From: an uncultured Fusobacterium sp.
GTDB taxonomy: Bacteria; Fusobacteriota; Fusobacteriia; Fusobacteriales; Fusobacteriaceae
Length of the DNA stretch: 21,023 bases
Reading direction: 5' to 3'
Assembly (NCBI GenBank): GCA_900542625.1
Contig: UQOH01000037.1
Span: 1-21,023 of the forward strand
A program made the translations under genes and the position numbers. This document shows positions 1 to 7,182 of this stretch, one piece after another. The notes below the pieces were generated by a model. It did not search any database, was not told the DNA's origin, and saw only the letters and a program-made list of their open reading frames with translations. Positions within the stretch are counted from its first letter, which is position 1. Each line of letters opens with the position of its first letter.

Positions 1-82
1 ATGAGCTCACTGCATAAATTACGCAGATATTTTTAATCTCGAAAATTTTATTCTTAGATTATTTAAAGTGTTTTTACAGCGG

Positions 83-111
83 TTCCTTTTATTATACAGA
101 TAAAGTATAAT
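83..111 (+). promoter_or_regulatory. Possible promoter of the MATE gene
   Basis: A perfect -10 box TATAAT lies at 106-111. At 17-bp spacing the -35 position reads TTCCTT (83-88), which matches the consensus at only 3 of 6 positions. The gene start at 143 would give a leader of about 25 bases. The first 80 bases of the window show no convincing gene. Confidence 0.4.
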
Positions 112-142
112 ATAAGAAAACTACAGAAAGGGATTGAAATTT

Positions 143-1486
143 ATGAAGAAAAATACATATATCCTTACAGAAGGAAATATAAAAATGCATCTGATTAAAC
201 TTGCTGTCCCTCTGCTTATAGGAAATATATTTCAGCAGTTTTATAATCTTGTGGATACTATTATTGTGGGAAAATATATTGGTGAAAATGCCTTTGCTGC
301 CCTTGGAGTAGCTGGAACTATAATGAATCTTTTCATATTTTTACTGGGAGGATGTTGTACAGGAATATCAGTTATTTTATCGACTTTTTATGGAAAACAG
401 GATATGAAAGAATACAGAAAAGAATCTTTTCTGGCTCTTACATTTGGTCTGGGATTTACTGTATTTCTAAGTTTTCTGTCAATTGTTCTATTGCCAAGTA
501 TTTTAAGATTAATAAATACTCCATTGGAACTGGAAGAGTATGTAAGCCAGTATCTGATTATAATATTTTTAGGACTGTTTATCACATTTTTATATAATCT
601 TTTTGCTTCACAGCTTAGATCTATGGGAAATACAAGATTTGCTTTAATATTTTTAATAATTGCAATAATCTGTAATATATTCTTTGATTTTGTTTTTATT
701 AAATATTTTCATTTTGGAACAAGAGGTGCTGCATGGGCTACTGTAATTTCTCAAGGAATTTCTGCTGTTTTGTGTTTTGCATATATTAAAACAAATTTTG
801 CTGAGTGTATTGTAACCAAAAAGGATATGATATTTGACAAAATTTTATTGAAAAAAACTTTGTATTTTGCATCCATTTCAGCCCTGCATCAATCAAGCCT
901 TTATATTGGAAAAATATTAGTTCAGGGAGCAGTAAATACTCTTGGAACTTTTGGAATAGCAGCATATACAGCTACAAACAGAGTGGAAGGGATAGCAAAT
1001 ACTTTTGCTGTAAGCGGAACAGAAGTAATTTCTGTTTTTCTTGCTCAGAACATAGGAGCAGGAAATAAAAAAAGAGCTTTGGAAGGTTTTAAAACAAGTT
1101 TTATATTAATGCACACTCTTGGAATTATAATGTCTTTATTCCTGTATTTTGGTGCAGAATCTCTAATGAGATTTTTATTGGAAAATGCCAATACAGAAAC
1201 TGTAAAAAATGGAGTGGATTATCTTCAGACTATTGCATATTTCTATATTTTATGTTTTACAGGAAGTACTTTTGTGGGATACTTTAGAGGAAGCGGAATA
1301 ATGAATCTGCCTTTTATTGGAACTACTCTTCAAATAATTATAAGGGTTGTTCTGTCTTATGCATTTATCAGTTCATTACAGCTTGGAGGAGTTGCAGCAG
1401 CAACAGGTCTGGGATGGATAGCTATATCATGTTTTCATGCTTTCTTTTTCTTTAGAACGAAGAAGAGAATTTTTAAGAAAGGTTAA
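143..1486 (+). CDS. MATE family efflux transporter
   Basis: This is a predicted inner-membrane multidrug/toxin extrusion protein of 447 residues, the usual size for the MATE family, with about 12 hydrophobic segments in two repeated halves. The N-terminal signature is visible: a charged start, then LAVPLLIGNIFQQFYNLVDTIIVGKYIG, seen here as the stretch beginning 'LAVPLLIGNIFQQFYN' and 'VDTIIVGKYIG', typical of DinF/NorM-like proteins. Such proteins export cationic drugs or metabolites using sodium or proton gradients; the substrate here cannot be told. A TTG nine bases upstream (134) is in frame, but it lies directly against the AAAGGGA ribosome binding site (126-133), so the ATG at 143 with about 10 bases of spacing is preferred. 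The gene stands alone between its own promoter and a terminator. Its Leu and Gln codons (CTT, CTG, CAG) match the pan, lac and symporter genes rather than the next block. Confidence 0.9.
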   Translation: MKKNTYILTEGNIKMHLIKLAVPLLIGNIFQQFYNLVDTIIVGKYIGENAFAALGVAGTIMNLFIFLLGGCCTGISVILSTFYGKQDMKEYRKESFLALTFGLGFTVFLSFLSIVLLPSILRLINTPLELEEYVSQYLIIIFLGLFITFLYNLFASQLRSMGNTRFALIFLIIAIICNIFFDFVFIKYFHFGTRGAAWATVISQGISAVLCFAYIKTNFAECIVTKKDMIFDKILLKKTLYFASISALHQSSLYIGKILVQGAVNTLGTFGIAAYTATNRVEGIANTFAVSGTEVISVFLAQNIGAGNKKRALEGFKTSFILMHTLGIIMSLFLYFGAESLMRFLLENANTETVKNGVDYLQTIAYFYILCFTGSTFVGYFRGSGIMNLPFIGTTLQIIIRVVLSYAFISSLQLGGVAAATGLGWIAISCFHAFFFFRTKKRIFKKG

Positions 1487-1531
1487 GCTTTTCATAAAAA
1501 TATAAAAGTTTAAAATTGAATAAGATTTTAG

Positions 1532-1564
1532 TAACTCCAATGTTTAAATATTGGAGTTATTTTT
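1532..1564 (+). terminator. Intrinsic terminator after the MATE gene
   Basis: A perfect 10-bp stem, TAACTCCAAT (1532-1541) with ATTGGAGTTA (1550-1559), has an 8-base loop and is followed by five T (1560-1564). Confidence 0.85.
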
Positions 1565-1613
1565 ATATGTATATTTTTTATGAAGAATTTTAAATTTGAT
1601 AATTAATTTTTTC

Positions 1614-1638
1614 AAAAACTACAACTAAAAGGTTGTGG
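1614..1638 (-). terminator. Minus-strand terminator-like hairpin with no gene to serve
   Basis: On the minus strand, an 8-bp stem with AAAA/TTTT loop (plus-strand arms CTACAACT 1619-1626 and GGTTGTGG 1631-1638, two G-U pairs) is followed by five T (plus-strand A at 1614-1618). No minus-strand gene lies within several kilobases to its right that it could terminate. Confidence 0.4.
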
Positions 1639-1770
1639 GCTTCAAAAAAATAAAAGTGTTAGATTTATACGCAATAATATCTTAAAATAGGTTATAAAGT
1701 TTCAATAATAAATAATTTCTCTGCAGAAAATTCATTATTAGAAAATAATTTCTATAATATGGAGGAAATC
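1639..1770 (+). other. Upstream region of the UroD/TTT block
   Basis: This AT-rich stretch must hold the promoter of the block at 1771, but I could not find a -35/-10 pair with good spacing. An 11-bp direct repeat, AAATAATTTCT, occurs at 1710-1720 and 1743-1753, exactly 33 bp apart, and the palindrome TCTGCAGA sits between the copies. A weak dyad AGAT-N14-ATCT spans 1661-1682. A promoter without a clear -35 box would fit an activator-dependent promoter, but this is inference. Confidence 0.3.
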
Positions 1771-2775
1771 ATGAATAAGATAGAAAGAATTAAAGCGGCG
1801 ATTAATGGGGAGAAAGTAGATAAATTGCCATATGCTTTTTGGAGCCATCTTCCTGGTATTGATTTAGATCCAGAAAAATTAGCTAAAGAAACATACAATT
1901 TTTATAAAAAATATGATATTGATTTTGTAAAAACAATGAATAATGGTATGTATTCTATTGAAGATTTTGGATGTAAGATAGATTATTCACAAGTTCCACT
2001 TGGTGGAGTCGCTAAAATTACAGAAACTCCAATTTTATGTGGGGATGATTGGGAAAAAATTAAAGCTGTAAAAGTAACAGAAGGTTCCCTTGGAAGAGAA
2101 TTATATTCATTAAAATTACTTTTAGATTATTTAAAAGATGAACCTGTACCAGTAGTTTTTACTGTATTCAGTCCTTTGACAACAGCAGAAAAATTATCTT
2201 CCAAAAAAATAAAAGAGCATATAAAAGAGGGAAAAGGCGATTTAATTCATAAGGCTTTACAAGAAATTACTAATACTACTTGTGAACTTGTAAAAAAAGC
2301 TATTGAAATGGGAGTTTCTGGAATATTTTTCGCTTCACAATTAACAAGTTTTGATGAAATGACAGAAGAAGAGTATTTAGAATATGGAAAACCTTATGAC
2401 TTACAAGTTTTAGAATCAGCTTCAAAAGGATGGTTTAATATAATTCATGCACATGGAAATAATATAATGTTTGATATTTTAAAAACATATCCTGCACAAG
2501 TGTTTAACTGGCATGCTTGGGAAACTTTTCCAGATATTGATGAAGCAAGAGATTTGGCTCATAAATGTTTAATGGGTGGTATTAAAAGAATGGATATAAC
2601 AAATTGTTGTAAAAATGAAGTGAGAAACCAAATTTATAAATCACTTAAAATTTTAAAAAGAAAAAAACATATATTAACACCTGGATGCGTTATAAGATAT
2701 CCTTTAAACGAAGAAATGCTTAAATATATAAAAAATATAAAAGAAGATTTGGAAAAAGATTTCGTTAACATATAA
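1771..2775 (+). CDS. UroD-superfamily protein (uroporphyrinogen decarboxylase / corrinoid methyltransferase-like)
   Basis: This 334-residue, probably cytosolic protein has the URO-D superfamily layout: an N-terminal 'RIKAAINGEKVDKLPYAFW' type opening, then a TIM-barrel-like body. It is unlikely to be HemE, since no other haem gene is nearby and HemE's conserved N-terminal Arg motif is not obvious. The better comparison is with MtaA/MtbA-type cobamide methyltransferases, whose zinc is held by H-x-C and a later Cys in a PGC context. Here the equivalent places read His226-Ala-His228-Gly and Pro-Gly-Cys306, so the first Cys ligand appears to be His. The ATG at 1771 is chosen because GGAGGA (1761-1766) lies 4 bases before it; the ATG at 1759 overlaps that site. 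It is the first gene of an apparent operon with the TTT transporter 19 bases downstream. No corrinoid protein is in the window, so a methyltransferase role is unproven. Confidence 0.8.
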   Translation: MNKIERIKAAINGEKVDKLPYAFWSHLPGIDLDPEKLAKETYNFYKKYDIDFVKTMNNGMYSIEDFGCKIDYSQVPLGGVAKITETPILCGDDWEKIKAVKVTEGSLGRELYSLKLLLDYLKDEPVPVVFTVFSPLTTAEKLSSKKIKEHIKEGKGDLIHKALQEITNTTCELVKKAIEMGVSGIFFASQLTSFDEMTEEEYLEYGKPYDLQVLESASKGWFNIIHAHGNNIMFDILKTYPAQVFNWHAWETFPDIDEARDLAHKCLMGGIKRMDITNCCKNEVRNQIYKSLKILKRKKHILTPGCVIRYPLNEEMLKYIKNIKEDLEKDFVNI

Positions 2776-2794
2776 AAATTTTATGGAGGGGAAT

Positions 2795-3772
2795 ATGAAA
2801 AAAATAAGAAAAATATTTATGGCTTTTTTAACTGTTTTTACTCTAGTTAGTTTAATAGGATGTAATGAGAACTCTCAAACTAAAGTTGATCCTAATTATC
2901 CTAAAAAACCTGTAGAAGTTTTAGTTGGTTTTTCTGCTGGAGGTGGAACAGATGCTTGTGCTAGATTAGTTTTTCAATATGCAGGAAAATATTTTGGACA
3001 AAAGTTTGCAATTGTTAATAGACCTGGTGCTTCTGGGGAGATAGCGTGGACAGAATTATCTAAGGCTCCTACAGATGGATATACTATAGGATTTATAAAT
3101 CCACCTACTTTTAATTCTCATCCTGTTCAAAGAGATAAATGTAAATATTCTATGGATAGTTTTAAAATAATAGCTAATATGGTAACAGATCCAGCTTGTT
3201 TTGTGGTAAAAAAAGATAGTCCGATTAATAGTGTGAATGATTTATATGAGATGGCTAAAACTAAAAATATATCTATAGGATATTCAGGTCCAGGAACATC
3301 AGAGTCATTAATGCTTAGACAAATAGAAGAATTAAAAGATGTTAAATTAGATAAAATTCCATATGATGGTTCAGCACCATCTGTTGTAGCATTATTAGGT
3401 GGGCATGTAGATTCTGTTGTAATGAATGTATCTGAAGCAATTACATATACTGTAGATGGTTCTTTAAAACTTATAGCTGTATCTTCTAGAGATAGAGTAG
3501 ATACTTTTCCAGATGTTCTAACTTTAAAAGAACAAGGGCTAGAGGTTTATAACGAAGCATATAGAGGAGTGGCAGCTCCAGCTGGAATGCCTGAAGAATA
3601 CATAGAAAAAATTGAAGCAGCTATTAAAAAAGCTCTAGAAGATCCTGAGTTTATAGCTAAAGCTAAGACTCAAAATCTCCCTTTGGATTATATGAATTCA
3701 GAGGAGTTTACAAAAGTTATCTTAGGAATTGATAAAAATTTAAGAGAAGAATTTAAAAAAGGAGAATGGTAG
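2795..3772 (+). CDS. TTT transporter substrate-binding lipoprotein (TctC/Bug family)
   Basis: This is the extracytoplasmic solute receptor of a tripartite tricarboxylate-type transporter. The 325-residue product starts with a basic, hydrophobic signal peptide and a lipobox S-L-I-G-Cys23, so it is probably a lipoprotein. Family marks follow: 'GFSAGGGTDACARL', the loop 'NRPGASGE' and 'PTDGYT', which in Bug proteins surround the ligand carboxylate. Bug proteins bind carboxylates or other small acids and amides; the ligand cannot be read from sequence. The ATG at 2795 is chosen since GGAGGGG (2785-2791) precedes it; the in-frame ATG at 2783 overlaps that site. The gene is 19 bases after the UroD-like gene and 37 before the small membrane subunit, in the usual C-B-A order. 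Confidence 0.9.
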   Translation: MKKIRKIFMAFLTVFTLVSLIGCNENSQTKVDPNYPKKPVEVLVGFSAGGGTDACARLVFQYAGKYFGQKFAIVNRPGASGEIAWTELSKAPTDGYTIGFINPPTFNSHPVQRDKCKYSMDSFKIIANMVTDPACFVVKKDSPINSVNDLYEMAKTKNISIGYSGPGTSESLMLRQIEELKDVKLDKIPYDGSAPSVVALLGGHVDSVVMNVSEAITYTVDGSLKLIAVSSRDRVDTFPDVLTLKEQGLEVYNEAYRGVAAPAGMPEEYIEKIEAAIKKALEDPEFIAKAKTQNLPLDYMNSEEFTKVILGIDKNLREEFKKGEW

Positions 3773-3809
3773 AAACTTGTTTTTATTTTAAATATAAAGG
3801 AGAAAATAA

Positions 3810-4247
3810 ATGGAAAAATTTCAAAAAAAATATATAGCTGTTTTGATAATATATATTGTAACTATTTCTTTCTTTATACAATCTTTTTCTATGGTAAAAG
3901 ATGCTGGATTGTTTCCTAGATTAATATCAGGAATATTAATTTTTCTTAATACTTTATATGGTATTGAAATTTATAGAGGAATTGATAATAAGAAAAAGAA
4001 AAAAGATGATATTGTCACAAGTAAATTAATAGGGATTGTTGCTTTATCAACATTATATATTATACTTGTTAATTATTTAGGATATGTTATTACTACACTT
4101 GTTTATTTACCAGTAACAATGAGATATCTAGGTATTAAAAATAATAAAGTGATTGCATTATCTTCTATTGTAAGTGTAGTGGTTATTTATCTTTGTTTTG
4201 TTACTTTACTTGATGTGCCTATTCCTACAGGTATATTAGGGATATAA
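3810..4247 (+). CDS. TTT transporter small membrane subunit (TctB family)
   Basis: A 145-residue hydrophobic protein with about four membrane segments, the size and place of TctB, the poorly conserved small subunit of tripartite tricarboxylate transporters. A charged loop rich in Lys and Asp (around residues 60-71) separates the first two and last two segments. The identification rests largely on its position between the binding lipoprotein and the large permease; the sequence alone is weakly diagnostic, as is normal for this subunit. AAAGGAG precedes the ATG at normal spacing. An 18-base gap to the next gene indicates co-transcription. Confidence 0.82.
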   Translation: MEKFQKKYIAVLIIYIVTISFFIQSFSMVKDAGLFPRLISGILIFLNTLYGIEIYRGIDNKKKKKDDIVTSKLIGIVALSTLYIILVNYLGYVITTLVYLPVTMRYLGIKNNKVIALSSIVSVVVIYLCFVTLLDVPIPTGILGI

Positions 4248-4265
4248 TTAAGGAGGAATTACATT

Positions 4266-5738
4266 ATGGAACATTTTTTTAATGCAATACCTTTAGTATT
4301 TAATATGTCTGCATTAGCAATTTCTATATTGGGAGTTGTACTTGGAATTATTATAGGTGCTTTACCTGGATTATCGTCTACAATGGGAGTAGCTTTATTT
4401 ATACCTGTTACATACATGATGAAACCATCTACAGGATTAGTATTTTTAGGAGCTATATATATGGCTTCTACATATGGTGGTTCTATATCGGCAATTTTAA
4501 TTAATACTCCTGGAACTCCTTCTGCAGTAATCACTGCTTTAGATGGTTTTGAATTAACTAAACAAGGAAAAAGCGGAGAGGCTTTATCAATGGCAACAAT
4601 TGCTTCAGGTATTGGTGGAATTATTTCAGTTTTTGCGTTAATGTTTATTTCTCCGCCGTTATCAAAATTGGTAATAAAATTTGGTGCTGCTGAAATGTTT
4701 TTACTTTCAATATTAGGTTTAACTATAATAGTAAGTCTGTCTAAAGATTCTTTAGTTAAAGGATTAATGGTAGGATTATTTGGAATGCTGATATCTGTTA
4801 TTGGAATTGATGGAATTACAGGAGAATATAGATACACTTATGATATACTTTCTTTATTTGGAGGAGTGAATACAGTTGCAACAGTTATTGGTGTATATTC
4901 TACATCGCAAGTATTTAAATTAGCAGCTCAAAAAAGAAGTACGATACAATATGAATATAATGAAAAAACAAAATTTAATTTAGTAAGTATAAAAGATTTA
5001 GCAAAAAATTCTTTTAATTTCTTAAGATCTGGAATTATAGGAACGATCATAGGAATCTTACCGGGAGCAGGAGTTAGTATAGCTTCAGCATTAGCATACA
5101 ATGCTTCTAAATCTACATCAAAAAATCCGGAACTTTATGGGGAAGGTAGCATTGATGGATTAGCTGCATCTGAATGTGCAAATAATGGAGTTGTTGGTGG
5201 TTCTTTAGTACCACTATTAACATTAGGAATTCCAGGAAATACAGTTTCTGCAGTATTTTTAGGAGGATTAATAATCCACGGACTTCAGCCAGGACCACAA
5301 TTATTTACAAAACATGGAGATACAGCTTATGCATTATTTATTGGTTTATTCTTTGCGACTATTTTAATGACTATTATTGGTATAGCAGGAGCTAAAATAT
5401 TTGCTAAAATATCAATTATGCCTACCAATGTAATTGCACCAATTATAATGTCACTTTGTGTCATAGGAGCTTTTTCTATAAGTAATAACAGTTTTAATAT
5501 TTATGTTATGTTTTTGTTTGGGCTTTTAGGATTGGCAATGTCTGAGCTAAACTTTTTCCAAGCACCATTTGTTTTAGGGTTGGTTTTAGGACCTATAACA
5601 GAACAAGAATTTAGACGAGCTTTATTAATTAGTAAGGGTAATTATAGTGTTTTTGTTTCTACGCCTATATCAATATTATTAGTGATTTCAATTATAGCTT
5701 TTCTAGTATATCCTTATCTTAGAAAAAAGAATAAATAG
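4266..5738 (+). CDS. TTT transporter large permease (TctA family)
   Basis: This 490-residue integral membrane protein is the large permease of the tripartite transporter, working with the two preceding products to import a small organic acid-like solute at the cost of an ion gradient. The family's two repeated Gly/Pro-rich signatures are present: 'GALPGLSSTMGVALFIPVT' near residue 35 with 'YGGSISAILINTPGTPS' near residue 75, and in the second half 'GILPGAGVSIASALAYNAS' near residue 262 with 'LGIPGNTVSAVFLGG' near residue 335. Length fits the family's 490-510 residues. AGGAGG (4251-4256) lies 9 bases before the ATG. It is the last gene of the operon, closed by a terminator at 5764-5800. Confidence 0.93.
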   Translation: MEHFFNAIPLVFNMSALAISILGVVLGIIIGALPGLSSTMGVALFIPVTYMMKPSTGLVFLGAIYMASTYGGSISAILINTPGTPSAVITALDGFELTKQGKSGEALSMATIASGIGGIISVFALMFISPPLSKLVIKFGAAEMFLLSILGLTIIVSLSKDSLVKGLMVGLFGMLISVIGIDGITGEYRYTYDILSLFGGVNTVATVIGVYSTSQVFKLAAQKRSTIQYEYNEKTKFNLVSIKDLAKNSFNFLRSGIIGTIIGILPGAGVSIASALAYNASKSTSKNPELYGEGSIDGLAASECANNGVVGGSLVPLLTLGIPGNTVSAVFLGGLIIHGLQPGPQLFTKHGDTAYALFIGLFFATILMTIIGIAGAKIFAKISIMPTNVIAPIIMSLCVIGAFSISNNSFNIYVMFLFGLLGLAMSELNFFQAPFVLGLVLGPITEQEFRRALLISKGNYSVFVSTPISILLVISIIAFLVYPYLRKKNK

Positions 5739-5763
5739 ATTACATATAAAAAGAATCATTGAG

Positions 5764-5800
5764 ACTACTTCAACAATTTTGTTGGGGTAGTTTTATTTTT
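5764..5800 (+). terminator. Intrinsic terminator after the TTT permease
   Basis: A 12-bp stem, ACTACTTCAACA (5764-5775) with TGTTGGGGTAGT (5780-5791), contains two G-U pairs, has a 4-base loop and is followed by TTTTATTTTT. It separates the UroD/TTT operon from the M24 gene. Confidence 0.85.
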
Positions 5801-5812
5801 GTACATTAAGTA

Positions 5813-5875
5813 ATGATCTAGATATATCATAAAAAATAAAATTTTTCTTTCTAAAGTAAAAAAATTTAGTATAAT
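5813..5875 (+). promoter_or_regulatory. Possible LysR-type site and -10 box before the M24 gene
   Basis: A dyad ATGAT-N8-ATCAT occupies 5813-5830, and a perfect -10 box TATAAT lies at 5870-5875 with a poor -35 (CTTTCT, 5847-5852). The dyad centre is about 60 bases upstream of the expected start point, the usual place of a LysR recognition site at a weak -35 promoter. A LysR gene sits two genes later. The link is inference. Confidence 0.35.
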
Positions 5876-5947
5876 AAATATATATTTAAAAATAAATTTT
5901 ATGTTAGAACTAAATTATTCAAAAAATATAAAAATGGGAGAATTTTT

Positions 5948-7129
5948 ATGGTAAAAGTAGAAAAATTTTTAAAAAAAAGAATAGAAAAATTAATTGAATT
6001 TATGAAAAAAAATAACATAGATATATCAATTATTGCTAACCCTGAAAACGTATTCTATTATAGTAATTTTAATCCTATAATAGGAAGTCATCCTGCGTTT
6101 GTTATTATAAAAAAAAATGGAGAACATATTTTGTTAGTTCATTGTATAAGAAATATTCATGCTCAAGAAGAAAGTTTTGTAGAGACAATATATCTATATG
6201 GAAAATGGGGAAAAAATGAGCCAATTGCAACAGATTATATTGATGCAATAGAACTTATTTTAAAAGAAAAAAAGTTAAATATTGGTTTAGAGAAAAAATA
6301 TTCTAATTTAGAATTTTGTATAAAATTAGGAATTAAGAATGATAATAGTGATTTTTATGATATTTCAGAATTTATCTCTAATGAAAAAATGATAAAAGAT
6401 GAATATGAGATATCTTGTATAAAAAAAGCAGCTTTTTTAGCAGATATAGGAATTAAAACAACTATTAAATATTTAGAAAAAGGATATGACGAAGCAGAAG
6501 CATGTACAGAAGGGCAGTATCAAATGCGAAAAGCTTGGCATAAATATTTTTCAGATTGTGAAATTAGTGGTTTTTGGACTTCTGAAGGTGGAGAAATTGA
6601 TTCGTTAGTTGTTTGGAGTATGGCAAATAAAAGAATTGCTTATGGATGTGATTGTCCTATTAGTTATAAACCTAAAGAAGGAGATATACTTTTGCCTATG
6701 TCATGGGCAAGAATAAATGGATATGCTGCTGAATGTGAAAGAGCTATTATATTTAAAAAGGAAAATGATTTTCTTAATAAAGCTTATCTGAGTGTCTTAG
6801 AGGCAAGAGAAGAAGTTTTCAAACTTTTAAAACCAGGAATTTCTTTTGAAGAACTTTATATTGCTGCTGAAAAAGTATTTATAAGAAATGGTTTTAAGGA
6901 TATTCTTCCTGGAAGAATAGGGCATGGTTTAGGTTTATCAACACATGAATTTCCTTCTTTAACAAGAGGAAATAAATTAAAGTTAGTTTCTGGAATGGTC
7001 TTTACTGTTGAACCTGGTTTAATGAGTAACGACTGGGGAGGGATAAGGCACTCTGATACTGTTTTAATTACAGAGAATGGTTATGAATTTCTTACTAAAT
7101 TGAAAAGAGATAAAATAGTTATAAAATAG
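5948..7129 (+). CDS. M24-fold protein, creatinase-like, with lost metal ligands
   Basis: This 393-residue cytosolic protein has the two-domain plan of creatinase/prolidase: an N-terminal creatinase domain (about 1-150) and a C-terminal 'pita-bread' domain (about 155-385). Dinuclear-metal M24 peptidases need Asp, Asp, His, Glu, Glu. Here the matching places read Met251 (in GDILLPM), Glu262 (in AAECER), His326 (in GRIGHG), Glu355 (in VEPG) and Ser369 (in RHSD). Three of five ligands are therefore changed, arguing against a normal Xaa-Pro peptidase. The stretch at 245-265 and the end 'TVLITENG' resemble metal-free creatinase more than prolidase, and Glu264 sits where creatinase has an active-site Glu. 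However, the place of creatinase's catalytic His (GAHNP, recalled from memory) reads G-C-D235-C-P. The product may be an amidinohydrolase-like enzyme with a changed active site. GGGAG lies 7 bases before the ATG. It is separated from the TTT operon by a terminator. Confidence 0.82.
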   Translation: MVKVEKFLKKRIEKLIEFMKKNNIDISIIANPENVFYYSNFNPIIGSHPAFVIIKKNGEHILLVHCIRNIHAQEESFVETIYLYGKWGKNEPIATDYIDAIELILKEKKLNIGLEKKYSNLEFCIKLGIKNDNSDFYDISEFISNEKMIKDEYEISCIKKAAFLADIGIKTTIKYLEKGYDEAEACTEGQYQMRKAWHKYFSDCEISGFWTSEGGEIDSLVVWSMANKRIAYGCDCPISYKPKEGDILLPMSWARINGYAAECERAIIFKKENDFLNKAYLSVLEAREEVFKLLKPGISFEELYIAAEKVFIRNGFKDILPGRIGHGLGLSTHEFPSLTRGNKLKLVSGMVFTVEPGLMSNDWGGIRHSDTVLITENGYEFLTKLKRDKIVIK

Positions 7130-7182
7130 TTATTTTTAATATATAATGGTATTTACATAGAAAAAAGTTGAGAAGGAGAAAT

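Noticed and set aside
1..36. Short open frame at the left edge (11 codons ending at 36)
   Set aside because: It is too short to judge and has no recognisable sequence; it could be the end of a gene outside the window or nothing.
4259..4837. Long minus-strand open frame of 192 codons opposite the TTT permease
   Set aside because: It is the antisense of a well-conserved TctA gene, is rich in Pro, Ile and Asn in the way antisense frames are, and has no ribosome binding site or family resemblance.
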